From assembly GCA_003156715.1 (NCBI GenBank), contig PMHO01000012.1:1-62261 (forward strand): DNA of 62,261 bases, read 5' to 3'. Made by a program: the position numbers and the translations under genes. Positions 25,320-34,496 of the stretch are shown here, piece after piece (position 1 is the stretch's first letter; the number at the start of each line of letters is the position of its first letter). The stretch comes from Candidatus Tityobacter terrigena. Lineage in GTDB: Bacteria > Vulcanimicrobiota > Vulcanimicrobiia > Vulcanimicrobiales > Vulcanimicrobiaceae. The notes under the pieces were generated by a model, which saw nothing but the letters and a program-made list of their open reading frames with translations, had not been told where the DNA came from and did not search any database.

Positions 25320-28300
25320 TTGCAGCGCAGCCTGCGCGCGCAACTCATGGTCGTCGTGCCGACGGCGGACATCGCCGAGCGCACTTTTGCCGATTTGACA
25401 TACTATTTGGACGAAGCGCCCGGGGCCGGCGTCATGCTGGTGCGGCCGCGCGAGGAGAGCGTCGGGGTCATCGAGAGTCCCTCCGAGCGCAGCGCCCGGA
25501 TGACGCTTTTCGCCGACCTGGTCGCGAAGAAACCGCTCGTCGCGGTCGTCCCGGTCGCGGCCCTTCGCCAGTACGTCATGCCGCCGGACGCATTCGCACG
25601 CCACTCGTTCGAGTTGCGTGCCGGCATGGAGTTCGGCTTCGACGCTCTGCCCGAGCGGCTTTACGAGCTCGGCTACCATCGCGGCGACGTCGTCGCGGCG
25701 GCGGGCGAGTACGCCGTCCGTGGCGGAATCGTCGACCTCTGGGCGGCGACCGCCGATAGCCCCACGCGGATCGAATTTTTCGGAGACGAGATCGAGTCGC
25801 TGCGTGCCTTCGAGATGCTTACGCAACGCAGCACGGACGCGCTCGAATCCCTTCAAGTGACGCCCTGGAGCGAGATCGCGCGCACGGAGGCCAATCGGGA
25901 ACGCGTGCTCGCCGGCATCGAAGGCCGGCCGGCCGTCGTCTCCGCCGCGCGCGCCTATATCGCGAGCGGCGCGGAGTTGCCGGAGGCGTGGCTATCGCTC
26001 GCGTACGAAGCGCGGCACACGCTGCTCGACTATCTGCGCGATGACGCGCTCGTCGTTTTGGAAGAACCGGCAATGCTCGCTACGGTTGAAGTGGGCCTCG
26101 AAGAGGAGCGCTCGCGCGAGGAGCAGGTGTTGCTGGCCGCGGTCGAGTCGGGCGAGCTCTCCGTCGACGAGGACGCGGTCGGCGAAGCGCTGGTAGCGGA
26201 AGTCGCCGCACCGCATCCGTCTCTTGCGGACCTCGGGCCTGCTTTGCGCGAGCGCCGCGCGCTGATCGTTCCAGGCGCGATCGAAGGGGCTGCCGGCGCC
26301 TGGCTGCCCGAAGCGCTCGAGTCGTTCGTGCTCGAGACGCGTCCGGTCGAGCACTTCAACCGGCAGATTGCAATGTTCTTGCAACAAGTGCGCGACTGGG
26401 TCAGCGCCGGCGAGACGGTGGCACTCGTCTCGTCGGGCGCCTCGCGCCTGAGCGAGATGCTGCAGGGAAGCGACATTCACGTCGAACGAAGCGCGACGTT
26501 GCTCCGCCTGCGCGAGGGTGGTTCGGCGTCCTTCGTCGGCAGCGCCGCGGGTATGACGCGCGGCGGTGTGGTCTTCGTCGACACTGGAAGCATCGAAGCG
26601 GGCTTTTCGATTCCGGCGTTGCGCCTGCACGTCTTAGGCGATCGCGAGATATTCGGTCAGCCGCCCAAGCGCGTCAAGCTTCGCGCCGTCAAAGAAGGCG
26701 TGCCCGTCACGCTGGCCGATCTGCGGGTCGGCGACTACGTGGTGCACGCGGTGCACGGCATCGGCCAGTATCTCGGATTGCGCACCGAAACGATTCTCGG
26801 CGCGACCCAAGATTATTTAGACCTCAAGTATGCCGGGACGGACCGGATGCTCGTGCCGGTCACGCAGATGCATCAGGTCGCAAAGTACGGCGCATCCGAA
26901 GGTGCGGCCCCGCGCCTCTCCAAGATGGGCGGCTCCGACTGGGCTCGCACCAAGAGCCGCGTCAGCGAGCACCTAGCGAAGATTGCCGAGGGGCTCGTAG
27001 CACTCTACGCCGAGCGCGAGCTAGCACGCGGCCACGCGTTCGCTCCCGACACGCCCTGGCAGGCCGAACTCGAAGAGTCCTTTCCGTACGAGCCGACGCC
27101 GGATCAGGCCAAGGCGATCGCCGAGGTCAAGTCCGACATGGAGCAGGCACGGCCGATGGACCGCCTCGTCTGCGGAGACGTCGGTTACGGCAAGACCGAG
27201 GTAGCCGTGCGGGCGACCTTCAAGGCGATCGCGGATCGCCGCCAAGTCGCCGTGCTGGTACCGACGACACTGCTCGCCGCGCAGCACTATCGCACGTTCA
27301 GCCAGCGCTTTGCGAGCTTTCCGATCCGGGTCGAAGAGCTGTCGCGCTTCAAAAGCAAACGCGAGCAGCAGGCCATCCTGCGCGATCTCGCCGACGGCAA
27401 GGTCGACGTCGTCGTCGGGACCCACCGCCTCTTGCAAAAGGACATCGTTTTTCGCGACCTGGGCCTCATCGTCGTCGACGAGGAGCAACGCTTCGGCGTC
27501 ATGCACAAGGAGCGGCTCAAGCAGCTTCGTGCCGAAGTCGACGTGCTGACGCTCTCGGCCACGCCGATTCCGCGCACGCTGCACATGTCGCTGCTCGGCG
27601 TGCGCGACCTGTCGCTGATTCAGACGGCGCCGAAGAACCGCATGTCGATCAAGACGCTGGTCGTCCCAACCTCCGACGCGATCGTGCAGAAAGCGATCCT
27701 GCAGGAGCTGGATCGCGGTGGCCAAGTCTACTACCTTCACAACCGCATCGAGAGCATTTACGGGGTCGCTCGCGCGCTCCAGCAACTCGTCCCGAAAGCC
27801 CGCGTCGCGGTCGGCCACGGGCAGATGAGCGAAGGAGAACTGGAGCCCGTGATGGCGCGCTTCATCGACGGCGAGATCGACATCTTGGTGGCGACGACGA
27901 TCATCGAGAACGGCATCGACATTCCCAACGTCAACACGATCGTCGTCAACGATGCGGACCGCTTCGGCTTGGCGCAGCTTTACCAATTGCGCGGGCGGGT
28001 CGGGCGCTCGAACCATCAGGCCTACGCGTATCTGCTGTACCAAGCGCACAAGGCCTTGAGCGACGATGCTAAGGCGCGCCTCGAGGCGATTCGCGAGTTC
28101 ACCCACCTCGGCAGCGGCTTGCAGGTGGCGATGCGCGACCTCGAGATTCGCGGCGCGGGAAACTTGCTGGGTGCGGCTCAGTCAGGCTTCATCGGCGCGG
28201 TCGGATTCGAAACGTACTGCGAGCTTCTCGCACAAGCGATCGCGGAGCGCAAGGGCCGGCAAGCCCAGATCGAGCCCAAACGCGAGGCGGTCATCGACCT

Positions 28301-28709
28301 CAAGATCGACGCCTTCATCCCCAACGACTACATTCCGCAGATCTCGCAGAAAATCGCGGCCTACCAGCAGCTCGCGAGCGCGCGCAGCGCCGCGGAGGTC
28401 GACGAGGCCGCGGCTGGGCTACGGGATCGCTTCGGCGCCCTCCCGGAACCGCTGCGCAACTTGGTCGAGGTTACGAAGCTGCGTACCGTCGCCCTCGAAA
28501 AGGGCGTTACGCGCGTCATCATCGACTCGCGCCGCTTGACGCTCGGGGTCGGCAGCGGCTTTTCCATCCAGCCGACCGCGATACCGCGCCTGCAGTCGCT
28601 GACCAAGAACCGCTTTCGCTTCGGCGACGGGCGCATCACGATCGACCTGCCCGACCGCAAGCCCGCCGAACACATGCAGCTCTTGCGGGATCTGCTCGAC
28701 GCCCTTTAG
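25320..28709 (+). CDS. mfd: Transcription-repair coupling factor Mfd
   Basis: 1129 aa from TTG 25320; Mfd is usually about 1150. It removes stalled RNA polymerase and recruits UvrA. The order is a UvrB-like N-terminal domain (FGFDALPERLYELGYHRGDVV), the RNA-polymerase-interacting domain (VGDYVVHAVHGIGQYLGL), Walker A GDVGYGKTEVAVRA, the DEEQ box (VVDEEQRFGV), and the helicase C part with LRGRVGRSNHQAYAYLLY. The C-terminal regulatory domain has IDAFIPNDYIP. Homology clearly begins before TTG 25320: the open frame extends back to 25086 and encodes LHETSSAARPYLIAAL just upstream. No ATG/GTG/TTG occurs there; CTG 25206 is a possible start. Bases 24975-25205 otherwise hold only the hsp20 promoter and operator. 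Confidence 0.95.
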   Translation: MQRSLRAQLMVVVPTADIAERTFADLTYYLDEAPGAGVMLVRPREESVGVIESPSERSARMTLFADLVAKKPLVAVVPVAALRQYVMPPDAFARHSFELRAGMEFGFDALPERLYELGYHRGDVVAAAGEYAVRGGIVDLWAATADSPTRIEFFGDEIESLRAFEMLTQRSTDALESLQVTPWSEIARTEANRERVLAGIEGRPAVVSAARAYIASGAELPEAWLSLAYEARHTLLDYLRDDALVVLEEPAMLATVEVGLEEERSREEQVLLAAVESGELSVDEDAVGEALVAEVAAPHPSLADLGPALRERRALIVPGAIEGAAGAWLPEALESFVLETRPVEHFNRQIAMFLQQVRDWVSAGETVALVSSGASRLSEMLQGSDIHVERSATLLRLREGGSASFVGSAAGMTRGGVVFVDTGSIEAGFSIPALRLHVLGDREIFGQPPKRVKLRAVKEGVPVTLADLRVGDYVVHAVHGIGQYLGLRTETILGATQDYLDLKYAGTDRMLVPVTQMHQVAKYGASEGAAPRLSKMGGSDWARTKSRVSEHLAKIAEGLVALYAERELARGHAFAPDTPWQAELEESFPYEPTPDQAKAIAEVKSDMEQARPMDRLVCGDVGYGKTEVAVRATFKAIADRRQVAVLVPTTLLAAQHYRTFSQRFASFPIRVEELSRFKSKREQQAILRDLADGKVDVVVGTHRLLQKDIVFRDLGLIVVDEEQRFGVMHKERLKQLRAEVDVLTLSATPIPRTLHMSLLGVRDLSLIQTAPKNRMSIKTLVVPTSDAIVQKAILQELDRGGQVYYLHNRIESIYGVARALQQLVPKARVAVGHGQMSEGELEPVMARFIDGEIDILVATTIIENGIDIPNVNTIVVNDADRFGLAQLYQLRGRVGRSNHQAYAYLLYQAHKALSDDAKARLEAIREFTHLGSGLQVAMRDLEIRGAGNLLGAAQSGFIGAVGFETYCELLAQAIAERKGRQAQIEPKREAVIDLKIDAFIPNDYIPQISQKIAAYQQLASARSAAEVDEAAAGLRDRFGALPEPLRNLVEVTKLRTVALEKGVTRVIIDSRRLTLGVGSGFSIQPTAIPRLQSLTKNRFRFGDGRITIDLPDRKPAEHMQLLRDLLDAL

Positions 28710-28768
28710 TCGCGGGCTTCCAAAACGAGGTACGCCGTCATCTGCTCGAGCCGTTTGGCGCAGCAGAA

Positions 28769-29662
28769 TCAGCGATAGGACAAGGCCACGCCGCTGGGGG
28801 CGTTGAGCCCGAGGATCGTCGGCGTGGTGCGCGTCCCGTCAGTTTGGAAACTTATCACCGTCATCCCGGCTCCGGCGCCGTAGTTTGCGACGTAGATCTT
28901 GCCGCGCGCATCGACCGCCAGGCCGCCCGGCACGTCCAGGTCGGCGATCGTGGGCGTCGCCGGCGTCCCATCCGGCAAATAGGTCGTCAGCGTCCCGTTA
29001 CCGCTGTTGCTGACGTAAATCTTCCCCGCTGCATCGACCGCCACACCGCACGGACCGTCCAACCCTTCGATCGTCGGCTTGGTCGGTGTCCCATCCTTCT
29101 TGTACGTCGTCAAGGTGTTGCTGCCGTCGTTCGTCACGTAAATCTTACCGGCGCGATCGACGGCAACACCGCACGGATGATCCAAACCGCGAATCGTCGG
29201 AGACGCCGGCTTTCCGTCTGCCGTATAGCTCGTGAGGGTCGCGGCGCCGCCTCGTGTGCCGTTAAAGTTGGTCACGTAGATCTTGCCGGCGGCATCGACG
29301 GCGATCCCGGCGGGCGTGTTGAGATTGGAGGTGATCGTCGGCGTCGTCGGCGTCCCATCGGCCTTGTAGGTCGTCACCTTATTGCCGGCGTTTGCGACGT
29401 AGATCTTGCCGGCCGCGTCGACCGCCACGGCGCTCGGCCCGCTCAGCCCGCCGATGGTCGGGGTAGTGGGCGTCCCGCTCGCATCGTAGGTCGTCACCGT
29501 GCCGTTGCCGGCGTTTGCAACATAGATCTTCGTCGGACCTTGCTTGTCGGTACCGGCCTGCGCCACGACGCTCGCGGGCGGCACGGCGGCCCCGCTTCCG
29601 TCATGCACTCCAAGCAGAAGCGTGCCAACGCAGGCCGCTTCAAGAACGCGCAAACGAAACAC
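28769..29662 (-). CDS. Secreted NHL-type six-repeat beta-propeller protein
   Basis: 297 aa from GTG 29662. A hydrophobic export segment lies near residues 3-22, ending in a Val-Ala-Gln-Ala region. Six tandem repeats of about 40 residues follow, each with 'IYVANxGNGTxTTY..DGTPTxPTI..L..P.GVAVDAAGK', and they are very similar at DNA level. Such repeats build a six-bladed propeller, as in virginiamycin B lyase-like and NHL proteins. No catalytic residues can be assigned, so a binding or surface role is likely. It is divergent from the SpoIIE regulator with only 43 bases between them. Confidence 0.8.
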   Translation of the reverse strand: MFRLRVLEAACVGTLLLGVHDGSGAAVPPASVVAQAGTDKQGPTKIYVANAGNGTVTTYDASGTPTTPTIGGLSGPSAVAVDAAGKIYVANAGNKVTTYKADGTPTTPTITSNLNTPAGIAVDAAGKIYVTNFNGTRGGAATLTSYTADGKPASPTIRGLDHPCGVAVDRAGKIYVTNDGSNTLTTYKKDGTPTKPTIEGLDGPCGVAVDAAGKIYVSNSGNGTLTTYLPDGTPATPTIADLDVPGGLAVDARGKIYVANYGAGAGMTVISFQTDGTRTTPTILGLNAPSGVALSYR

Positions 29663-29705
29663 GACCCACCGGTTCGTATCGCCGACTGCTTTTCCTTTGC
29701 GACCG

Positions 29706-31784
29706 ATGTGGGAGCAGCTTCGCACGCCCGCGTCGAAGGCGCTCGCGATGTTAGGCGAATCGCCGAGCCCGTCCGTGACCGAATCGGACGAGGCATGGGC
29801 GCCGGTCGACGAGATTCCGGCGCTGGTCTGGACGGCGACGAACGACGGTACCCTTACCTTTCTCAACCGGCGGTTCTCCGAGTTCGCCGGCATCGACCGG
29901 CAACGGCCTGGAACGTTCTCTTGGACAACACTGATGCACCCGGACGATCTGGTGCGTTGGTTGGATCGCGAGCGCGCCGCGCACGCGAGCGGCGAGCCAT
30001 ATGAAATGGAATTTCGTTTGCTCGATCGGAGCGAGCGCTACGTGTGGCATTTGTCGCGCGTTGCGCCGGCGCGCCGGCACGGTGATCGGCCGCCTCAGTG
30101 GATCGGCCTTGCGACCGACGTCGATTCGCAGCGGGAAGAGGCCGAAGCACACTCGGCGGGGGAACTGCGCTTCCTTTCCGAGGTCGGCGAAGCGATGCAA
30201 GAGTCGCTCGACCTGCCGACCCGGCTCGAGCGCTTCGTTCAAGCCGTCGTTCCACGGCTTGCCGACTGGGCGAGCGTCAACCTCATCGCGGACGACGGCA
30301 GCCTCGAGACCGTCGCGATCGCGCACCGCGATCCGGCCAAGGCGAACATTTTGGCCCGTTTGCGCGGCCGCTTCTACGGCGTGCAAGACGCTTCGAGCGG
30401 GACGCCCGAAGCGCTGCGCACCGGTCGCCCGAGCCTCATGACGGGCGTCGATGAAGCATACTTGCGACGGCACATTCGCGTCGATGCCCTCGATGACGTC
30501 CGTGCGCTCGGCGCCGACTCCGCCTTCGTGGTTCCGCTGGCGGCCTTCGGACGGACATACGGAACGCTTGCGGCTATGCGCGTGGAGCGCGAGCGCGGCT
30601 TTAGCCAGCGCGAAACGTGGCTCATCACCGAACTCGCACGTCGCGCAGCCTTTCCCATCGCGAACTCGCAACTCTACGAGCGCAGCCAGAGTGTAGCGGA
30701 CGCTTTCCAACACGCCTCGCTTCCATCAGTGCTGCCGCGCGTGGCCGGGCTGCGCTTTTGCGCCTTCTACGCGCCCGGCAGTAGCGAAGCGATGGTCGGG
30801 GGCGACTGGTACGATGCGTTTCGGCTGGGCGACGGACGGGTGGTGCTCTCGATCGGGGACGTATCGGGGAGCGGCCTTGGCGCGGCCGTCGTGATGGGGG
30901 CTGCCCGCCAACTGATCCGCGGCATCGCGCAACTGCAGTCGGATGCGAGTTTCATCCTCGGCGCGGCCGATCGGGCGCTGCGCACCGAGTATCCGGATCA
31001 AATGGTGACGGCCTTCGTCGGTATCCTGGATCCGCTCTCGATGACGCTGAGCTATGCCGGCGCAGGCCACCCGCCCCCGCTCTTGCGATTTCCCGACCAA
31101 ACGCTCCAAGCACTCGATGTGGTTGGACTGCCCCTAGGACTGCGCCAAGACGATGAGCCGGCGGAAACGACCGTCTCGCTTGCAAGCGGCACGCTGATCG
31201 TGCTCTACACCGACGGGCTAACCGAATCGACCCGCGATGTGCTGGAAGGCGAGCAGCGCTTGCGAGCTGCCCTGAGCGACCCGGCCGTCACGGGCGCGAG
31301 CGACGTCGCCAAAGCCCTTCGGGACGCGATTCTAACCGGGCGGCCCCTGGACGACGTGGCGCTCCTGACCGTCGAGGTGCGCGAGGCCTCGCGCTGGCGC
31401 TTCGACTGCCGCGAGGAAGCCGCGGCGCGCTCCGCTCTGGCAGAGTATGTGGGACAGCTGCGGGCCTTGGGCCGCCTCGACGATGACTACGACGGCGCCG
31501 CGACCGTTTTCGTCGAACTCGTGGGAAACGCGGTGCGGCACGCTCCGGGCCCGGTCGACGTGGCGATCGAGTGGACCGGGGCCCGGCCGGTCCTGCACGT
31601 GATCGACGAAGGGCCGGGATTCCGGACATCGGCCCCAGCCAAAGGCCCGAGCGACCTTCTCAGCGAGAGCGGCCGAGGGCTGTTTTTGGTCTCCGCCTTC
31701 ACCGAGGACTTCGAGGTTTCGAGCCGCCGCGGGGCCGGCAGTCACGCCCGGGCCGTCTTGAGAATCCGCCGGCGGCAGGACTAA
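29706..31784 (+). CDS. PAS-GAF-SpoIIE phosphatase-HATPase regulator
   Basis: 692 aa from ATG 29706 (ATG 29748 possible). A PAS domain at about residues 30-145 has IPALVWTATNDGTLTFLNRRF. A GAF domain covers about 160-315. A SpoIIE/PP2C phosphatase covers about 340-540, with VGGDWYDAFRLGDGRVVLSIGDVSGSG and the late PLDDVALLTVEV. A C-terminal GHKL ATPase covers about 560-690, with the N-box FVELVGNAVRHAPG and ESGRGLFLVSAF. It thus joins an anti-anti-sigma phosphatase and an RsbW-like kinase in one chain, the two opposing activities of a partner-switch. No membrane segments are seen, so it is probably cytoplasmic. Its STAS partner is not in the window. Confidence 0.88.
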   Translation: MWEQLRTPASKALAMLGESPSPSVTESDEAWAPVDEIPALVWTATNDGTLTFLNRRFSEFAGIDRQRPGTFSWTTLMHPDDLVRWLDRERAAHASGEPYEMEFRLLDRSERYVWHLSRVAPARRHGDRPPQWIGLATDVDSQREEAEAHSAGELRFLSEVGEAMQESLDLPTRLERFVQAVVPRLADWASVNLIADDGSLETVAIAHRDPAKANILARLRGRFYGVQDASSGTPEALRTGRPSLMTGVDEAYLRRHIRVDALDDVRALGADSAFVVPLAAFGRTYGTLAAMRVERERGFSQRETWLITELARRAAFPIANSQLYERSQSVADAFQHASLPSVLPRVAGLRFCAFYAPGSSEAMVGGDWYDAFRLGDGRVVLSIGDVSGSGLGAAVVMGAARQLIRGIAQLQSDASFILGAADRALRTEYPDQMVTAFVGILDPLSMTLSYAGAGHPPPLLRFPDQTLQALDVVGLPLGLRQDDEPAETTVSLASGTLIVLYTDGLTESTRDVLEGEQRLRAALSDPAVTGASDVAKALRDAILTGRPLDDVALLTVEVREASRWRFDCREEAAARSALAEYVGQLRALGRLDDDYDGAATVFVELVGNAVRHAPGPVDVAIEWTGARPVLHVIDEGPGFRTSAPAKGPSDLLSESGRGLFLVSAFTEDFEVSSRRGAGSHARAVLRIRRRQD

Positions 31785-31815
31785 CTCGTTCGACGTCGAG
31801 AAAGCCTTGGAGTTT

Positions 31816-31837
31816 GCGGGGTCGGAGCCGGCCCCGC
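31816..31837 (+). terminator. GC-rich hairpin, possible terminator of the SpoIIE regulator gene
   Basis: A 10-pair GC-rich stem (31816-31825 with 31828-31837, one G-T pair) is followed by CCTTTC. The T-run is weak, so termination is only a possibility. Confidence 0.4.
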
Positions 31838-31862
31838 CCTTTCATGCCGCTTGGAGTTTCGA

Positions 31863-32846
31863 ATGCCTAACCCGTACCGCGTTGTCGCCGCCCTTTCGAC
31901 CGTCGCCCTCGGCCTGGCCCTCGCCGGCTGCTCGGGCGCGTCTGCCGGCGGTGACGTCGCCTCGATCAACAGTCAAAAAATCACGCGCACCGACTTCGAC
32001 TCGAAGCTCGAGCAAGGCCCGGATGGAAAACGCGTCCTCAACCAAATGGTGCAAGGCATGCTGATCGACCAGTATGCAGCCGATTCGCACCTGCAAATCT
32101 CCGACGCAGACGTGCAGAAGAAAGAGGACGACATCAAGTCCAAGTATCCGCCCGGCCAGTTCGAGCAGATACTGAAAACGCAAAACCTGACCGAGGACGA
32201 CGTCAAACGCATTCTGCGCCAGCAGCTCGTCGTCGAGAAGGCCGTCGGCGCGAACGTGCACATCAGCGATAAAGAGATCGCCGATTATATCGCCAAGAAC
32301 CACCCGACGCTCGATACCGCACAGCAAGTGCGCGCGCGCCACATCCTCGTCGCCGATCGGGCGACCGCCGATAAGGTTGAAGGGCTCCTCAAAGCGGGCG
32401 GAAGCTTCGCCGATCTCGCAAAGAAATATTCGACCGATCCTTCCAGCAAGGACAAAGGCGGCGAGCTCGGTTTCTTCATCCGCGGCCAGATGGTGCCGAG
32501 CTTCTCGGCAGTCGCGTTCTCTCAAAAGATCGGGGTCATCAGCCCGCCGGTGAAATCGCCCTTTGGCTGGCACATCATTCAAGTCGAGGAAAAGAAGCCG
32601 GCCCAAATTGCAAATATGGCGAACTCGAAGGACAAGGTCAAGGAGATCTTGACGCAACAGCAGGACCAGCAGCAAATCCCGCAGTTCCTCGCCGAGCTGC
32701 GGCGTAAGGCGACCATCACCATCTACGATCCAGCCCTCAAGGATGCGTTGCCGCCGCTGCCGCCGCCCTCAGGAGCGCCTGCCGCCGGCGCTCCGCCTGC
32801 CGGCAACGCGCCGGCCGCACCGGCTAGCGCAGCCGCTACGAAATAA
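31863..32846 (+). CDS. PpiC-type peptidyl-prolyl isomerase lipoprotein (PrsA/SurA-like)
   Basis: 327 aa from ATG 31863, with GGAG six bases upstream. The lipobox is LALAGC at about residues 18-23, so it is a lipoprotein processed by Lgt and LspA (both encoded in this window). A helical SurA_N-like region with VLNQMVQGMLIDQYA covers about 45-150. The parvulin domain covers about 165-255: RARHILVADRATAD, GGSFADLAKKYSTDPSSKDKGGELGFF and SPFGWHIIQVEEKKPA. The C-terminus is Pro/Ala-rich. It folds exported proteins at the outer face of the inner membrane. mfd followed by a PrsA-like gene and mazG recalls Firmicutes gene order. Confidence 0.92.
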   Translation: MPNPYRVVAALSTVALGLALAGCSGASAGGDVASINSQKITRTDFDSKLEQGPDGKRVLNQMVQGMLIDQYAADSHLQISDADVQKKEDDIKSKYPPGQFEQILKTQNLTEDDVKRILRQQLVVEKAVGANVHISDKEIADYIAKNHPTLDTAQQVRARHILVADRATADKVEGLLKAGGSFADLAKKYSTDPSSKDKGGELGFFIRGQMVPSFSAVAFSQKIGVISPPVKSPFGWHIIQVEEKKPAQIANMANSKDKVKEILTQQQDQQQIPQFLAELRRKATITIYDPALKDALPPLPPPSGAPAAGAPPAGNAPAAPASAAATK

Positions 32847-32872
32847 GGGCCTTCGCGCCCGCATTCCGAAAC

Positions 32873-32927
32873 GAGGTCCCCGGGATGGTGGGCGCTCTCT
32901 TGGGCGCACGGCGTTGCGCGGGACCTC
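32873..32927 (+). promoter_or_regulatory. Inverted repeat in the leader of the YabN-MazG gene
   Basis: GAGGTCCC (32873-32880) and GGGACCTC (32920-32927) are perfect complements that close a 39-base GC-rich loop. The right arm ends one base before the start codon, so the structure covers the ribosome loading region. The loop has two GGGCGC direct repeats. Confidence 0.45.
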
Positions 32928-32928
32928 C

Positions 32929-34113
32929 ATGGCGTTGATTCGCATCGTCGGGCTCGGCCCGGGCGATCCGGACCTCGTCACGCTGGGGAGCCTCGCCGCG
33001 CTGCGCTCCATCGGTCGGGCGGTTACGCTGCTCGCACCGCCCGAGCTCGTGCTGTTTATCGAGAGCGAGGGTGTCGCGATCTTGCGCGATCGGATCGCGC
33101 GGCCGGCTCTTTTCACGCGCGGGTCGCGCGACGAGATCGAGCGCTTCGTTGACGAGCTCGACGGCGTGGATCTCGCACTCGGCGTGCTCGGCAACCCGCT
33201 CTCCGACTTCCCGGGCTTACCGCTGCTCTTGCGCGCGCTCGAGCGGCGCTCGATGCGCAGCGAGCTCGTCCCCGGAATGCCGCGCGCGACGCTTTCGGCG
33301 GCCGTCTCGATGCCGCTCGTTCCGCTTCCGCCCGCTTCCGAACATCACTCGTGGGAAGATCTGGTCGAAGTGATGGCCCGCCTGCGGCGCTCCTGCCCGT
33401 GGGATCGCGAGCAGACGCACGCATCGCTCGTCCCGTACTTGATCGAGGAGTCGTACGAGGTCGTCGAAGCGATCGAAGGCAGCGACGACGCCGATTTGTG
33501 TGAAGAACTGGGCGACCTGCTGCTGCAAATCGTGTTTCACGCGCAGCTCGCGACCGAACGTGGCGTGTTTTCGATCGCCGACGTGATCGACTCGCTTTCG
33601 AACAAGATGATCCGCCGTCATCCGCACGTTTTCGGCGACGAAGCGGTGTCGAGCGTGGCCGAGGTTTGGAAGAATTGGGAGCAGCTCAAAGCCCTCGAGC
33701 CGGCCGCCAAGAAACGCGAAAGTCGGCTCGACGGCATCCCCAGAGGCCTCGGCGCGCTGCAGCGTGCGCAGAAGATGCAAGAGAAGGCGGCGCGCGTCGG
33801 CTTCGACTGGCCGGATCCAGGCGGCATCCGCGACAAGCTGGTCGAGGAGCTGGCCGAGCTCGAAAGCGCGCGCCGCAGCGGCGACGAGCGCGCGTTGCGG
33901 GAGGAGCTCGGCGACGTGCTGTTCACCGTGGTCAACTACGCCCGGGCCCACGCCCTCGAAGCTGAAGGCGCACTGCGCGCGGCAAGCGAGAAGTTCTACC
34001 GGCGCTTCGCCTTCATGGAACGGCGCGCCGCAGTCGAGGGCCGGGCGCTCAACGACATGACCCTCGACGAACTCGAAGAGCTGTGGCAACTGGCGAAGGT
34101 GCAAGCGGCGTGA
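32929..34113 (+). CDS. mazG: YabN-MazG: nucleoside triphosphate pyrophosphohydrolase with short tetrapyrrole-methylase-like domain
   Basis: 394 aa from ATG 32929. Residues 1-135 match the start of the tetrapyrrole (corrin/porphyrin) methylase fold ([22 protein letters not shown]), but the domain is far shorter than the normal 200 or more residues. From about residue 140 there are two MazG repeats: [16 protein letters not shown], then [14 protein letters not shown]...[14 protein letters not shown], and later [12 protein letters not shown]...[15 protein letters not shown]. The EExxE/ExxD sets bind Mg2+. It hydrolyses non-canonical NTPs. No obvious ribosome binding site is seen; the start lies beside the hairpin at 32873-32927. 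Confidence 0.9.
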   Translation: MALIRIVGLGPGDPDLVTLGSLAALRSIGRAVTLLAPPELVLFIESEGVAILRDRIARPALFTRGSRDEIERFVDELDGVDLALGVLGNPLSDFPGLPLLLRALERRSMRSELVPGMPRATLSAAVSMPLVPLPPASEHHSWEDLVEVMARLRRSCPWDREQTHASLVPYLIEESYEVVEAIEGSDDADLCEELGDLLLQIVFHAQLATERGVFSIADVIDSLSNKMIRRHPHVFGDEAVSSVAEVWKNWEQLKALEPAAKKRESRLDGIPRGLGALQRAQKMQEKAARVGFDWPDPGGIRDKLVEELAELESARRSGDERALREELGDVLFTVVNYARAHALEAEGALRAASEKFYRRFAFMERRAAVEGRALNDMTLDELEELWQLAKVQAA

Positions 34114-34496
34114 GCCGCGCGTCGGAGCCGGTCGTGCTGCGTCTGCGCATGAGTGCCGGCGACGCGCACTACGGTGGCAATTTGGTCGACGGTGCGCGCA
34201 TGCTCGCGCTCTTCGGCGACGTCGCGACCGAACTGCTGATCCGCAGCGACGGCGACGAAGGTCTTTTCGCGGCGTACGACTCCGTCGAATTCCTCGCCCC
34301 CGTCTATGCGGGCGACTACATCGAGGCGGAAGGGCGCATCGTCCGTTTCGGCAAGCGTTCGCGCGCAATCGCCTTTGAGGCGCGCAAGGTGATTGCGGCG
34401 CGACCCGATATCTCCGCGACCTCGGCCGAAGTCTTGGTGCAGCCTCTGCCCGTCTGCCGCGCCACCGGGACCTGCGTGGTCCCCGAGCGGAAGTGA
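34110..34496 (+). CDS. kal: 3-aminobutyryl-CoA ammonia-lyase (Kal)
   Basis: 128 aa hotdog-fold enzyme starting at GTG 34110, which overlaps the mazG stop (GTGA). Nearly the whole sequence follows the Kal pattern: [58 protein letters not shown] and the end [12 protein letters not shown]. Kal removes ammonia from 3-aminobutyryl-CoA in lysine fermentation. No other lysine-fermentation gene is visible, so it may act alone on a related beta-aminoacyl-CoA. The family call is strong; the pathway role here is open. Confidence 0.85.
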   Translation: MSRASEPVVLRLRMSAGDAHYGGNLVDGARMLALFGDVATELLIRSDGDEGLFAAYDSVEFLAPVYAGDYIEAEGRIVRFGKRSRAIAFEARKVIAARPDISATSAEVLVQPLPVCRATGTCVVPERK

